From CAYRGQ01 sp964444885 (GTDB lineage: Bacteria; Bacteroidota; Bacteroidia; Sphingobacteriales; Sphingobacteriaceae): a DNA stretch of 24,770 nt. Shown here in pieces: positions 1 to 7,541 of this stretch. A program made the translations under genes and the position numbers. The stretch is from positions 1 to 24,770 of the forward strand of contig CAYUIZ010000036.1 of assembly GCA_964444885.1 (NCBI GenBank). The letters are read 5' to 3'. Each line of letters starts with the position of its first letter. Positions within the stretch are counted from its first letter, which is position 1. The notes under the pieces are model-generated. The model worked only from the letters and a program-made list of their open reading frames with translations, was not told the origin of the DNA and did not search any database.

Positions 1-86
1 CGATCATGCAACGGGTAGGCTTCTCCGAAAGCCGGGTGATGCCGCAGACTTTTGGGATTTGTACGATATACGTCGGGACCAAATGA
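1..86 (+). CDS. ubiE: UbiE/MenG-type menaquinone methyltransferase, C-terminal fragment
   Basis: Reading from base 3 gives 27 residues ending in TFGICTIYVGTK and a TGA stop at 84-86; the gene begins outside the window. The ending (a Leu/Thr-Phe-Gly-Ile-Cys-Thr-Ile-Tyr run and a basic last residue) is what I remember of the C-terminus of Bacteroidota demethylmenaquinone/ubiquinone methyltransferases, which carry out the last C-methylation in menaquinone synthesis with S-adenosylmethionine. The stop overlaps the start of porT as ATGA (83-86), which implies translational coupling. In related genomes this gene usually precedes porT. Identity rests on a short tail and on context, so confidence is moderate. 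Confidence 0.6.
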   Translation, partial: IMQRVGFSESRVMPQTFGICTIYVGTK

Positions 87-847
87 GTGGAATGGGATAT
101 ATCCGGCGTGGCTTGATGTCGGCGATACTCCTGTTGCCCATCGTAGTCGTTGCCCAGCAACCGTTCCAACGGTGGGCCGGCGGCGTGGATGACGAAGTGC
201 TGCACTATGGATTCAGCTTCCATTACGTGCATGCAGACTACAAAATCAAATTTCGAGATGATTGGCAATTGCCGTATACGGACGAGAACGGAGCCGTCAT
301 GGGTCAGCCTGTGTCCATTCATTCACCCTTCACCCATGGGGTGGGGCTGGGCTTGCTGGCGAATGCGAAACTAAATGATAACATCCACCTGCGGCTTACA
401 CCGAACATTGTGTTTTCCAATAAGCGGGTCGAATACCAGTTTGATGATAACGCAGGGTATCCCCACGATGATCAAATTTCCAAACTCGTTCGGGCGTCCT
501 ACGTGGATATCCCGCTGTTCCTTAAATTGAGGTCCGATCGCAAAAACAACTATCGCGGCTATTTGATTGCCGGCGGGAAATATTCGGTCAACGTCGTATC
601 CAAACGGCGTTACGACGATAGCGACGCACCCCCATATGGAAAAGAGCTAAAAACCAATCCCGGATACTTTTCCTATGAGGCGGGCATCGGCTTCGAGTTC
701 TATTTCGATTTTTTTAAAATGTCGCCTGAAATCCGTTGGAGCCAGAGCCTCGGAAACTTGCTCGACGACCGGCAAGCGAACATGTTTAACCATCCCATCG
801 AACGGCTGATGCTTCGAAATCTGCAGTTCAGCCTCTTTTTCGAATAG
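83..847 (+). CDS. porT: PorT-family outer membrane beta-barrel protein (T9SS/gliding-associated)
   Basis: A protein of about 254 residues with an N-terminal hydrophobic signal peptide ending near VVVAQQ, followed by alternating amphipathic beta strands. The C-terminal part, FDFFKMSPEIRWSQSLGNLL, is the conserved signature I associate with PorT. PorT is an outer membrane barrel needed for the type IX secretion system that exports proteins and gliding adhesins in Bacteroidota. The start at 83 is preferred over the upstream ATG at 59 because the upstream codons read in a different frame of the ubiE tail and 83 gives an ATGA overlap with that gene's stop; ATG at 92 is an alternative. The next gene begins 37 bp downstream. 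Confidence 0.85.
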   Translation: MSGMGYIRRGLMSAILLLPIVVVAQQPFQRWAGGVDDEVLHYGFSFHYVHADYKIKFRDDWQLPYTDENGAVMGQPVSIHSPFTHGVGLGLLANAKLNDNIHLRLTPNIVFSNKRVEYQFDDNAGYPHDDQISKLVRASYVDIPLFLKLRSDRKNNYRGYLIAGGKYSVNVVSKRRYDDSDAPPYGKELKTNPGYFSYEAGIGFEFYFDFFKMSPEIRWSQSLGNLLDDRQANMFNHPIERLMLRNLQFSLFFE

Positions 848-884
848 GGCAGTCTTTCGGTGAGGATATTAAGGAGATTATGAG

Positions 885-1661
885 ATGGCAAACACGAGCA
901 AACTAACATGCATCACGGGCGCTAGCGCGGGCATCGGCTACGCGTGTGCCGAGGTATTCGCCCGGGAGGGCTACGACCTGCTCCTCTGCGCGCGGCGGGT
1001 CGGACGGGTCGAGGAGCTGGCGGCGCGGCTCCGCGAAGCGCACGGTGTGAATATCCATGTGTTTGCGTTGGATGTCTCCGACCGGGGAGCCGTGGCAGAC
1101 GCTTTTGCGTCGTTGCCGGAAAATTGGAAGCGCATTGACGTGCTGGTCAACAACGCAGGCCTGAGCCAGGGACTGGATCCGGTACAGTCGGGCGACATCG
1201 ACGACTGGGAACGGATGATTGATACGAACGTCAAAGGCTTGCTGTACGTTAGTCGTGCGGTATCGCCCGCCATGGTGGCCCGCCAGTCGGGGCACATCAT
1301 CAATATCGGTTCCATCGCCGGCAAGGAAGTGTACCCCAATGGCAACGTCTATTGTGCCACCAAGCACGCCGTTGACGCGCTGACGCAGGGGATGCGCATC
1401 GACCTGCTGCCGGCTGGTATCCGGGTGACGGCGGTTAATCCGGGCATGGTGGAAACGGAGTTTTCGGAAGTGCGTTTTAAAGGGGACGCGGCGCGCGCGA
1501 AGGCGGTTTACCACGATTTGACGCCGCTTTCGGCCATGGATGTGGCCGAGGCGGTTTGGTTTGCGGCCTCCCGGCCAGCGCATGTCACCATCAACGACAT
1601 GCTCATTATGCCTACGGCCCAAGCATCGGCCACGCAGGTAGTCCGACACGAAAAAATATAG
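885..1661 (+). CDS. SDR family NAD(P)-dependent oxidoreductase (YdfG-like)
   Basis: A 258-residue classical short-chain dehydrogenase/reductase. The Rossmann glycine motif TGASAGIG is at residues 11-18, NNAG at 89-92, the catalytic Ser at 143 (in INIGSIAG) and the YxxxK pair at Tyr156/Lys160; PG near 'VNPGMVETEF' marks the substrate loop. An Arg pair after strand 2 (CARR, 36-38) favours NADP(H). Overall it resembles YdfG, an NADP-dependent 3-hydroxy acid (serine/allo-threonine) dehydrogenase, but the substrate cannot be fixed from sequence. A good Shine-Dalgarno AAGGAG at 871-876 decides the start at 885. It lies between porT and a YqeY gene on the same strand. Confidence 0.92.
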   Translation: MANTSKLTCITGASAGIGYACAEVFAREGYDLLLCARRVGRVEELAARLREAHGVNIHVFALDVSDRGAVADAFASLPENWKRIDVLVNNAGLSQGLDPVQSGDIDDWERMIDTNVKGLLYVSRAVSPAMVARQSGHIINIGSIAGKEVYPNGNVYCATKHAVDALTQGMRIDLLPAGIRVTAVNPGMVETEFSEVRFKGDAARAKAVYHDLTPLSAMDVAEAVWFAASRPAHVTINDMLIMPTAQASATQVVRHEKI

Positions 1662-1699
1662 GAGAAATTACACGTAATAAACACAATAACCATATAGTT

Positions 1700-2152
1700 A
1701 TGGCTCTTCAAACAACAATAGACCAAGATATCAAAACGGCGATGCTGGCCAAAGACGACGCCCGGCTGCGCGGTTTGCGCGCCATCAAGGCGGCCTTGCT
1801 GCTGGCTAGGACGGAGAAAGGCGCTTCACAGGACCTGACGGAAGACGCGGAAATCAAGGTGCTGCAGCGGCTGGTAAAACAGCGCAAGGAATCTGCCGAT
1901 ATTTACCAACAACAAAACCGCGTTGATCTTCAGCAGATTGAAATGGAGGAAATCGCCGTTATTGAGGCTTACCTGCCGCAGCAGCTTGACCGTGCCGAAA
2001 TCGAAGCGCTGGTCAAACAGCTTATCGCGGACCATCAGGCGAACGGCATGAAAGACATGGGCAAAATCATGGGACTGGCCAACAAAACGCTGGCTGGCCG
2101 CGCCGATGGCAAAACCATCGCCGAGGTAGTGAAAGTGCAGCTGGCGGGCTAG
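1700..2152 (+). CDS. GatB/YqeY domain-containing protein
   Basis: 150 residues, the usual length for stand-alone YqeY proteins. The N-terminus (MALQTTIDQDIKTAML, then a basic helix with LRAIKAALL) and the C-terminal segment MGKIMGLANKTLAGRADG are typical of the family, which shares the tRNA-binding helical domain of the GatB subunit of aminoacyl-tRNA amidotransferase. The exact role is unproven; a part in tRNA-dependent amidation or RNA binding is inferred from the domain. The start at 1700 is chosen over an in-frame ATG at 1556 because the upstream extension overlaps the SDR gene in another frame and does not look like protein. It starts 38 bp after the SDR stop. Confidence 0.9.
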   Translation: MALQTTIDQDIKTAMLAKDDARLRGLRAIKAALLLARTEKGASQDLTEDAEIKVLQRLVKQRKESADIYQQQNRVDLQQIEMEEIAVIEAYLPQQLDRAEIEALVKQLIADHQANGMKDMGKIMGLANKTLAGRADGKTIAEVVKVQLAG

Positions 2153-2243
2153 CACCGCTTCTGACGATATAATCGGATTTTGTCACGGTTTTTGTCGGCT
2201 ATGCAACAAAAACACGCGCCAAAATATTCGTGTCCGTCTCCTT

Positions 2244-2269
2244 TCGCGCTGGCCGTTGGCCCAGCGCGA
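2244..2269. other. Intergenic stem-loop between yqeY and pnp
   Basis: A perfect 9-bp inverted repeat (TCGCGCTGG at 2244-2252 and its complement at 2261-2269) with an 8-nt loop. A second small hairpin with a TTCG tetraloop (CCCC-TTCG-GGGG, 2281-2292) follows 11 bases later. No T-run follows either, so neither is a textbook intrinsic terminator. They sit in the 238-bp region between yqeY and pnp and could stop transcription or stabilise mRNA ends. Confidence 0.4.
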
Positions 2270-2362
2270 TACGAATCACACCCCTTCGGGGGTTGGAGAC
2301 GTTTTAAAAGCGATTGCCCTTCGCTCGCGGCACGCCATCGGACAGGATTCGGAAAAATAAAC

Positions 2363-2370
2363 TAAGTTTG
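2363..2370 (+). promoter_or_regulatory. Candidate Bacteroidota -7 box upstream of pnp
   Basis: TAAGTTTG matches TAnnTTTG fully and ends 20 bases before the pnp ATG. No TTG is present 17-23 bases upstream, so only half of the promoter consensus is seen. Confidence 0.3.
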
Positions 2371-2390
2371 GGTTTTTAGACTGATTACGT

Positions 2391-3206
2391 ATGTACCAAT
2401 ATATTGAAGAGACCGTCGCATTCATCAAGAAGCGGACGGACGATTTCCAGCCGGAAATCGGCATTATCCTAGGAACCGGACTGGGCAACCTAGTCCAGGA
2501 AATCGAGGTCGAGTACCAGCTGATGTACTCCAACATTCCTAATTTCCCGATTTCTACGGTAGAGTTCCATTCCGGCAAGCTGATTTTTGGCACCTTGGAG
2601 GGGAGGCGCGTCATTGCCATGCAAGGACGGTTTCACTACTACGAAGGGTACACTATGCAGCAGATTACCTTCCCCGTACGGGTGATGAAGGTGCTGGGTA
2701 TCCACACCCTATTCGTGTCCAATGCGTCGGGCTCCTTGCGTCCCGGTATTGGCAAGGGCGACTTGGCCATTATCCATGACCACATTAACTTGCTGCCGGA
2801 CAATCCCTTGCGGGGGGGCAATAGCGAAGCCTTCGGGCCGCGCTTCCCCGATATGAGCGAGCCGTATAATAAAAAGATGATCGAAGTAGGCTTGGAAATC
2901 GCTAAGAAACATGGTATAGTTGTCCACAAGGCGGTGTATGTGTCGGTGCCGGGCCCCAACTTGGAAACCCGTGCGGAGTACCGTTATATGCGGATTATCG
3001 GCGGCGATATCGTGGGCATGAGCACGGTGCCGGAAGTCATCGTGGCCAAGCATATGGGCTTGCCCGTTTTCGCGATATCCGTGGTGACGGACGAAGGGTA
3101 CCACGACGAATTGTCGCCCGTTTCCCTGGACGATATTGTCGCGGTCGCGGCCAAGGCAGAACCCTCGCTGACACAAATTTTGAAAGAATTGGTAGCTTTG
3201 CGCTAA
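2391..3206 (+). CDS. Purine-nucleoside phosphorylase (trimeric class)
   Basis: 271 residues, the normal length for trimeric PNPs. It splits purine (deoxy)nucleosides with phosphate into base and (deoxy)ribose 1-phosphate in purine salvage. Visible motifs are the phosphate-binding ILGTGLG (26-32), GRFHYYEGY with the catalytic His-Glu pair, the SNASGSL phosphate/sugar loop, and GMSTVPEV for base and sugar contacts. At the position where human-type enzymes carry the base-selecting Asn (Asn243), this protein reads TDEG with Asp234, which may affect 6-oxo versus 6-amino purine preference. The stop overlaps the start of the following porin gene by one base (TAATG), so the two are probably co-translated. 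Confidence 0.93.
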   Translation: MYQYIEETVAFIKKRTDDFQPEIGIILGTGLGNLVQEIEVEYQLMYSNIPNFPISTVEFHSGKLIFGTLEGRRVIAMQGRFHYYEGYTMQQITFPVRVMKVLGIHTLFVSNASGSLRPGIGKGDLAIIHDHINLLPDNPLRGGNSEAFGPRFPDMSEPYNKKMIEVGLEIAKKHGIVVHKAVYVSVPGPNLETRAEYRYMRIIGGDIVGMSTVPEVIVAKHMGLPVFAISVVTDEGYHDELSPVSLDDIVAVAAKAEPSLTQILKELVALR

Positions 3207-5194
3207 TGGTCAAGAGCATGCGGTTTCTGGCGTTGTTTTTTTGCCTGTGCGTGGGCTGGCCGGCCGCGCATGCGCAAGTGGACTTTAGCAACGCGCTGGA
3301 TTCTGCCCGGGCTGCCGAGGACGAAAAACCCGATACGGTGATTTATACGGCACGCTACGTGCGCTACACCACGCTGGATATGATGAAGCGGGGCACGTTC
3401 ACCTACCAGATCGACACGACGCACCATAATTTTCATTATTACAATCCGCAGAACCTGCCCGGTCGCCCGAGCATCAACCTGGGAAGCTATGGATTGGCTA
3501 CCCGCGACTTGCTTTTCGAACCCAATAAGACGATCGGTTTCCAGCCGGGGTACCATGCGCTGGAACGCTATATGTACCCCTCGGATTCCATTAAGTATTA
3601 CCGCGCACGGGCCCCCTTTTCCGAATTGTACAATGTCGGATTTTTTTTCGGCGACCAAGTGTTGCGCGCCAAAGTGACGCAGAATATCAATCCGCAGCTA
3701 AACGCGGGCGCAGAGTTCCATACGGCCCGTGCTGACGGGTTCTATTTCAACCAAGGGTACGGCGATCTGAAAGCGTCGGTGTTCTCGTGGTACGAATCAC
3801 CCAATCATCGCTATAACCTGCTCGCCAACTACGTCACCAACCGGCTCACCTCGACCGAGAACGGTGCGGTGCTGAACGATACGCTGTTCCGGCAGGAGGA
3901 CCGGCAGCCGAGCGAATCCGAACTCACGCGGCTGCGCGGGCAACGGGACAACCGGCCCCGCCATATCTGGCGCGACCAAACATTTTTCATCCGGCAAAGC
4001 CTGTTTGCTGGCCGGCTCGACACCATCAACGCGGGCGAACCCGAGCAGCAGATCCTGCCCACCAACCGGATGTCGCATAGCCTGCGGCTGCGGCGGCAGG
4101 ATTTTCAGTTTTTCAAGAACGAAGCGGACGCCAATGACGCGTTCCCGCTGGCAAACTATACGCTGACCGAGGATACCACCCTTGTACACACCATTACCAA
4201 CGATTTTGGGTACAGCTTCTACCTCCGCGGAAACTCGGTAGCCTTTGTGAGAAACGAGATCAAACTGGACCTCGGATTCCAGCATGATATGGTGTGGTAT
4301 GACGATCCTGCGTACAGCGCCTTTATGCAAAACAGCATGCTGAAAGCAGGAGTGGGTTATCGGTTTAGCGACCGTGTGGCGGTGACAGCAGACCTGAACC
4401 AGATTGTGCTGGGCCAGCATTTTGGCGATTACCTGTACGAGGCACAAGCCGATATCTCGCTTGGCGGGGCCGTCGGCCGGATTATTCTCAATGCGTACAC
4501 CCAAAACAAATCGCCGGAGATGGTATTCCAGCGGATGAACTACACCTATCACCAGTGGGCGGGCGACTTTGACAAAACCAAAACCACCAACTTTTCGTTT
4601 CGGTACGAAAATCCCGTCATCGGGTTTTCGGGGCGCGCAGAATATTACCTGATCGCCAACCACATGTATTTTAGGGAAGTCGCCAACGAGCGGCAGGATC
4701 CCGCACTTCTCCGGGTGATCGAACCGGCACAATTCGGCACGAATATCAACTTGCTGAAGATAAGCGTGGGACAGAATTTCCGGCTGGGCAATTTCCGGCT
4801 CAACAACTTGGCGGTGTACCAGCAATCGGACTTCAACGACGTGCTTGCCATTCCCCAGCTCTACACGTGGCATAGCCTGTTCTATACCAATAAGCTGTAC
4901 GAAGTAGTGGATTTTAGTATCGGGCTTGATGCGCGGTTCAACACGCCATTCACGACGCCGTCGTACGCGATTAACATCGGTCAGTTCTACAACGATAATG
5001 CGGGGATCGAGTTTTCGACGTACCCGATCGTAGATGCTTGGGTGACGGCTACGGTTAGCCGGATGAATTTATTTCTGAGCTATAATTTTGTCAACCAGCA
5101 CCTCAACTACCCAGTAGGCTACTACACCGTGCGCCGCTATCCGATGAACAACGCCAACCTGCGGATCGGGGCGGCGTGGAAGTTTTACGATTAG
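3206..5194 (+). CDS. Putative porin (Bacteroidota outer membrane beta-barrel)
   Basis: 662 residues with a clear signal peptide (MVKSMRFLALFFCLCVGWPAAHA, cleavage before QVDF) and a long succession of alternating, aromatic-girdled strands ending in LRIGAAWKFYD, as expected of an outer membrane barrel whose last strand finishes near an aromatic residue. Length and features such as YNPQNLPGRPSINLGSYG match the family annotated as 'putative porin' (Porin_10, as I recall) in Bacteroidota. The transported solute is unknown. TAATG overlap with pnp suggests co-expression with nucleoside salvage, but the pair may be only a conserved neighbourhood. It faces the GNAT gene convergently with 57 bp between, where I see no convincing terminator. 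Confidence 0.85.
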   Translation: MVKSMRFLALFFCLCVGWPAAHAQVDFSNALDSARAAEDEKPDTVIYTARYVRYTTLDMMKRGTFTYQIDTTHHNFHYYNPQNLPGRPSINLGSYGLATRDLLFEPNKTIGFQPGYHALERYMYPSDSIKYYRARAPFSELYNVGFFFGDQVLRAKVTQNINPQLNAGAEFHTARADGFYFNQGYGDLKASVFSWYESPNHRYNLLANYVTNRLTSTENGAVLNDTLFRQEDRQPSESELTRLRGQRDNRPRHIWRDQTFFIRQSLFAGRLDTINAGEPEQQILPTNRMSHSLRLRRQDFQFFKNEADANDAFPLANYTLTEDTTLVHTITNDFGYSFYLRGNSVAFVRNEIKLDLGFQHDMVWYDDPAYSAFMQNSMLKAGVGYRFSDRVAVTADLNQIVLGQHFGDYLYEAQADISLGGAVGRIILNAYTQNKSPEMVFQRMNYTYHQWAGDFDKTKTTNFSFRYENPVIGFSGRAEYYLIANHMYFREVANERQDPALLRVIEPAQFGTNINLLKISVGQNFRLGNFRLNNLAVYQQSDFNDVLAIPQLYTWHSLFYTNKLYEVVDFSIGLDARFNTPFTTPSYAINIGQFYNDNAGIEFSTYPIVDAWVTATVSRMNLFLSYNFVNQHLNYPVGYYTVRRYPMNNANLRIGAAWKFYD

Positions 5195-5251
5195 TGCCGC
5201 GGCTTGGGCAGCGTGTCGGGGCTGGCGCACGCAGTGGTCTAGTATGCCCGG

Positions 5252-5791
5252 TTAATCGGTTTTTAGTTTTGCGTAGATGTCGACATCCAGAAATTGGCCG
5301 GCCTTCATTTCGCACTCGCGCATCGTCCCCTCGTGTGTGAATCCCAATTTTTCGATCGCCCGCTTGCACGGGGTGTTCGCAGGTTCTACGAATCCTTCGA
5401 TGCGGTGCAGATCCAGCGTCTGAAAGCCAAAGTCGCAGAGCACGGGGAAAGCTTCCTGCATGAAACCGGAGCCCCAAAACTGAGGGAGTAGCCAAAATCC
5501 GATTTCCGCTTTCCTGTGGTCTTTATTCCAGTTATTAAAGCCGCCAGCACCATGGAAGATCCGGTTGTCGCGCGAGCAAACCGCCCACCAAATCCCGGTC
5601 TCGTTTTGCTCCAGCTCGTCGTACCATGCTATTTGCGCGGCTGTCTCCGATAAGGAACCATAGCTGACGCCGTAATATTGGATGACATCGGGATGGGACA
5701 GCCCGTCATAAATATGGGTGATGTCGTCGGGTTTGATCTGGCGGAGCAACAGTCTGTCCGTCCGGAGCGTGGGAAAGGATTTCGGTTCCAT
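5252..5791 (-). CDS. GNAT family N-acetyltransferase (RimJ/RimL-like)
   Basis: 179 residues, typical for RimJ/RimL-type GNATs (Acetyltransf_3). The N-terminus TDRLLLRQIKPDDI, the central IGFWLLPQFWGSGFMQEAF with the acetyl-CoA-binding Q/R-x-x-G-x-G/A region in its divergent form, and the C-terminal EPANTPCKRAIEKLGFTHEG (Asn-x-x-Ser/Cys-x-x-x-x-x-Lys-x-Gly-Phe) are diagnostic. These enzymes transfer acetyl from acetyl-CoA to protein N-termini or small-molecule amines; the acceptor is not predictable here. It lies 59 bp downstream of dcd on the same strand and probably shares its transcript. Confidence 0.9.
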   Translation of the reverse strand: MEPKSFPTLRTDRLLLRQIKPDDITHIYDGLSHPDVIQYYGVSYGSLSETAAQIAWYDELEQNETGIWWAVCSRDNRIFHGAGGFNNWNKDHRKAEIGFWLLPQFWGSGFMQEAFPVLCDFGFQTLDLHRIEGFVEPANTPCKRAIEKLGFTHEGTMRECEMKAGQFLDVDIYAKLKTD

Positions 5792-5850
5792 CGGTCGTTT
5801 TTGGCAGTCCGAGTGCTATGGATCGGCGGAAGCTCAAAGCGGGGCGTTCG

Positions 5851-6387
5851 CTAAAAGTCGTTCTTCCACATCATGCTCTCGACAGGCCGTGTAGTTTTGG
5901 CGTTGTATTTGGCGTTGCCCTTGGTGTTGTAAAACGTTTCGATATCGCCCTCTACCACGAAGTAGATCAGCTGGCCGATGGGCATGCCGGCGTAGATACG
6001 CACAGGCTGGGCCACAGAGATCTCGAGGGTCCAGGTATTGCAAAAGCCGACGTCGCCTTTGCCCGCGGTGGCATGGATGTCGATGCCCAGCCGACCCGTG
6101 CTCGATTTGCCTTCCAGAAAAGGTACATGGCGATGCGTCTCGGTATATTCAAGCGTCACGCCCAGGTAGAGCGTATGGGGTTCCAGCACGTAGCCTTCGG
6201 CGGGAATTTCGAAGTGCGTGATCTCGTTGTGGCGCTTGGCATCCAGGACACGGTCCTTATACGTGGCTAGGTACTTGCCCAGGTGCACGTCGTACGAGTT
6301 CGTACCCAGGCACGAACGGTCAAAGGGCTCGATGACGATATTGCCTTTGTCAATTTCTTCGAGGATACGCTTATCGGATAAAATCAT
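5851..6387 (-). CDS. dcd: dCTP deaminase
   Basis: 178 residues from the start at 6387 (MILSDKRILEEI), which matches the usual N-terminus of the family; an upstream in-frame ATG at 6414 would add nine atypical residues. The enzyme deaminates dCTP to dUTP as a homotrimer in thymidylate supply. EGKSSTGRLGIDIHATAG (residues 92-109) is the nucleotide-binding and catalytic core, and the Glu of TLEIS (122) corresponds to the general base. The segment reads T-A-G where E. coli Dcd has T-A-H; Gly here is what I recall from bifunctional dCTP deaminase/dUTPases. No Shine-Dalgarno is visible; a consensus promoter lies 25 bp upstream. Confidence 0.93.
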   Translation of the reverse strand: MILSDKRILEEIDKGNIVIEPFDRSCLGTNSYDVHLGKYLATYKDRVLDAKRHNEITHFEIPAEGYVLEPHTLYLGVTLEYTETHRHVPFLEGKSSTGRLGIDIHATAGKGDVGFCNTWTLEISVAQPVRIYAGMPIGQLIYFVVEGDIETFYNTKGNAKYNAKTTRPVESMMWKNDF

Positions 6388-6411
6388 GTGTGATCGGGTG
6401 TTAATCGTCGC

Positions 6412-6441
6412 CAAAAATACGTTATTAATTTAAAAGCGCAA
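6412..6441 (-). promoter_or_regulatory. Promoter of dcd (TTG-N19-TATTTTTG)
   Basis: On the minus strand TTG (6439-6441) is followed after exactly 19 bases by TATTTTTG (6412-6419), a full match to the Bacteroidota primary-sigma consensus TTG-N17-23-TAnnTTTG. It would start transcription about 20 bases upstream of the dcd ATG at 6387. Confidence 0.65.
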
Positions 6442-6457
6442 TTTTGCTTGAATGTGT

Positions 6458-6465
6458 TATTTTTG
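6458..6465 (+). promoter_or_regulatory. Candidate -7 box directly upstream of the phosphopantetheinyl transferase
   Basis: TATTTTTG fits TAnnTTTG and ends only four bases before the ATG at 6470, so a transcript starting at the usual distance would begin at or next to the start codon. No TTG lies 17-23 bases upstream; only the -7 half is convincing. Confidence 0.4.
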
Positions 6466-6469
6466 AAGC

Positions 6470-7111
6470 ATGGCATTAGTTTACTTACGGGAATTGGATA
6501 GCAAGACGCGCTTCGCGATTTGGCGAATCGAGGAAACGGCAGCGGAGCTGATCGGCAACGTGCAACTCAACGGCCGGGAGAAGGCGCTCGTAGAAGGGCT
6601 CAACAAGGGCAAGCGCACCTTGCACTGGTTGGCCACGCGTGTTTTGCTCCGGCACATGCTGGGCACGACTGACTACATCGACTGTCCGTCGGACGAAAAC
6701 GGCAAGCCTTACCTCGCCAATTTTCCGCAACGTATTTCGCTGACGCACTCCTACGAGTACGCGGCCGTGATGATGAGCGATGATCGCGAAGTCGGTATTG
6801 ATTTGGAAATCATTAAGCCAAAAATCACACGCATTGCCGACAAATTCATGAAGCCCGAGGAACTCGCGCTCATCCACCCCGACACCGAAATCGAACAACT
6901 CTACGCCTGCTGGTGCGCCAAGGAAGCGGTGTACAAGCTGCAGGGCAACAAAGGGGTGTCGTTTAAAGACGATATGACCGTGCATCCATTCGAATACCAA
7001 GACCAAGGGGTATTGATGCTCGATCTCGACGCGCCCGGACGGAAAGATACGTTTAAAGTCTACTACGAACGTTTTAATGAATACATGCTGGGCTATGTCT
7101 CAGACAATTAA
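6470..7111 (+). CDS. 4'-phosphopantetheinyl transferase superfamily protein (Sfp-like)
   Basis: 213 residues. It moves 4'-phosphopantetheine from coenzyme A to a serine of acyl or peptidyl carrier proteins. Family motifs are clear: SLTHS at 90-94, VGIDLE at 108-113 (Mg-binding Asp and Glu), and WCAKEAVYK at 148-156 (the WxxKEAxxK signature). Length fits the Sfp/Gsp group rather than the short AcpS group, so it could serve fatty-acid ACP and secondary-metabolite carrier proteins. It is divergent from dcd, has almost no room for a 5' leader, and is followed after nine bases by a small gene on the same strand. Confidence 0.92.
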   Translation: MALVYLRELDSKTRFAIWRIEETAAELIGNVQLNGREKALVEGLNKGKRTLHWLATRVLLRHMLGTTDYIDCPSDENGKPYLANFPQRISLTHSYEYAAVMMSDDREVGIDLEIIKPKITRIADKFMKPEELALIHPDTEIEQLYACWCAKEAVYKLQGNKGVSFKDDMTVHPFEYQDQGVLMLDLDAPGRKDTFKVYYERFNEYMLGYVSDN

Positions 7112-7120
7112 TCGGATGTT

Positions 7121-7531
7121 ATGCTGAAACGCGATTCATTAACGGCACAAATGCAACAGCTCAGTCATACACTGGCCAAGGTAAAACGGTTGGTGCTGGA
7201 CAACGAGCCCGTGGAAGCCGCGCAGGCGATCGAGTCCGTGCTGGCCGACTACTACGGCACGCGGGTAGCGGACCTGGTCACCACGCCTGCCGGCGCGTTC
7301 AAGCAGCAGCTCCTCGAGCAGCAATTTGCCGCCGAAGAGCTCGCGCGGCTTGCCGATTTCATCGACCTGGCCGCCCAGCTCCATGCCGACCCAGCAGCCC
7401 AACGATCGTTGTGGGAAAAAGTGATCTGCTTGTACGATGTGCTGGAGGAAGTGCATCAGACGGTCTCCTTCGACCACATCATGCGGCGCGCAACCCTGCT
7501 CAACCTAATCGGGCAGGGCGACAGTCGATGA
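7121..7531 (+). CDS. Hypothetical helical protein downstream of the PPTase
   Basis: 136 residues, with no signal peptide or membrane segment and predicted to be almost entirely helical, rich in Leu, Ala, Gln and Glu. It opens with MLKRDSLTAQMQQLSHTLAKV and contains a heptad-like LLEQQFAAEELARLADFIDLAAQL stretch. The opening resembles small DUF6483-type proteins I remember from other phyla, but this is not strong enough for a name. It starts nine bases after the PPTase stop, so the two are probably one transcript. It ends ten bases from the convergent folE. Function unknown. Confidence 0.75.
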   Translation: MLKRDSLTAQMQQLSHTLAKVKRLVLDNEPVEAAQAIESVLADYYGTRVADLVTTPAGAFKQQLLEQQFAAEELARLADFIDLAAQLHADPAAQRSLWEKVICLYDVLEEVHQTVSFDHIMRRATLLNLIGQGDSR

Positions 7532-7541
7532 CGCTTGAGCG

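Noticed and set aside
903..1649. A 248-codon minus-strand frame opposite the SDR gene
   Set aside because: It mirrors an SDR gene with all catalytic motifs; the antisense translation is Arg/His-rich and resembles nothing.
2211..2223. 13-bp match AACACGCGCCAAA shared with 8754-8766 as a regulatory motif
   Set aside because: Two copies at different distances from different genes; flanking bases do not agree and chance or mild bias can explain it.
2180..2365. A 61-codon plus-strand frame between yqeY and pnp
   Set aside because: The composition is non-protein-like, it spans two hairpins, and it has no ribosome binding site or recognisable features.
3797..4873. A 358-codon open frame on the minus strand inside the porin gene
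   Set aside because: It lies wholly antisense to a well-supported signal-peptide-bearing beta-barrel gene; its translation is rich in His, Val and Arg with no domain pattern and is an effect of GC-rich codon bias.
5211..5232. GCGTG/CACGC inverted repeat between the porin and GNAT genes as a terminator
   Set aside because: Only five pairs with a 12-nt loop and no T-run beside it; too weak to call.
5818..6270. A 150-codon plus-strand frame opposite dcd
   Set aside because: It is antisense to dcd, which carries the full catalytic core.
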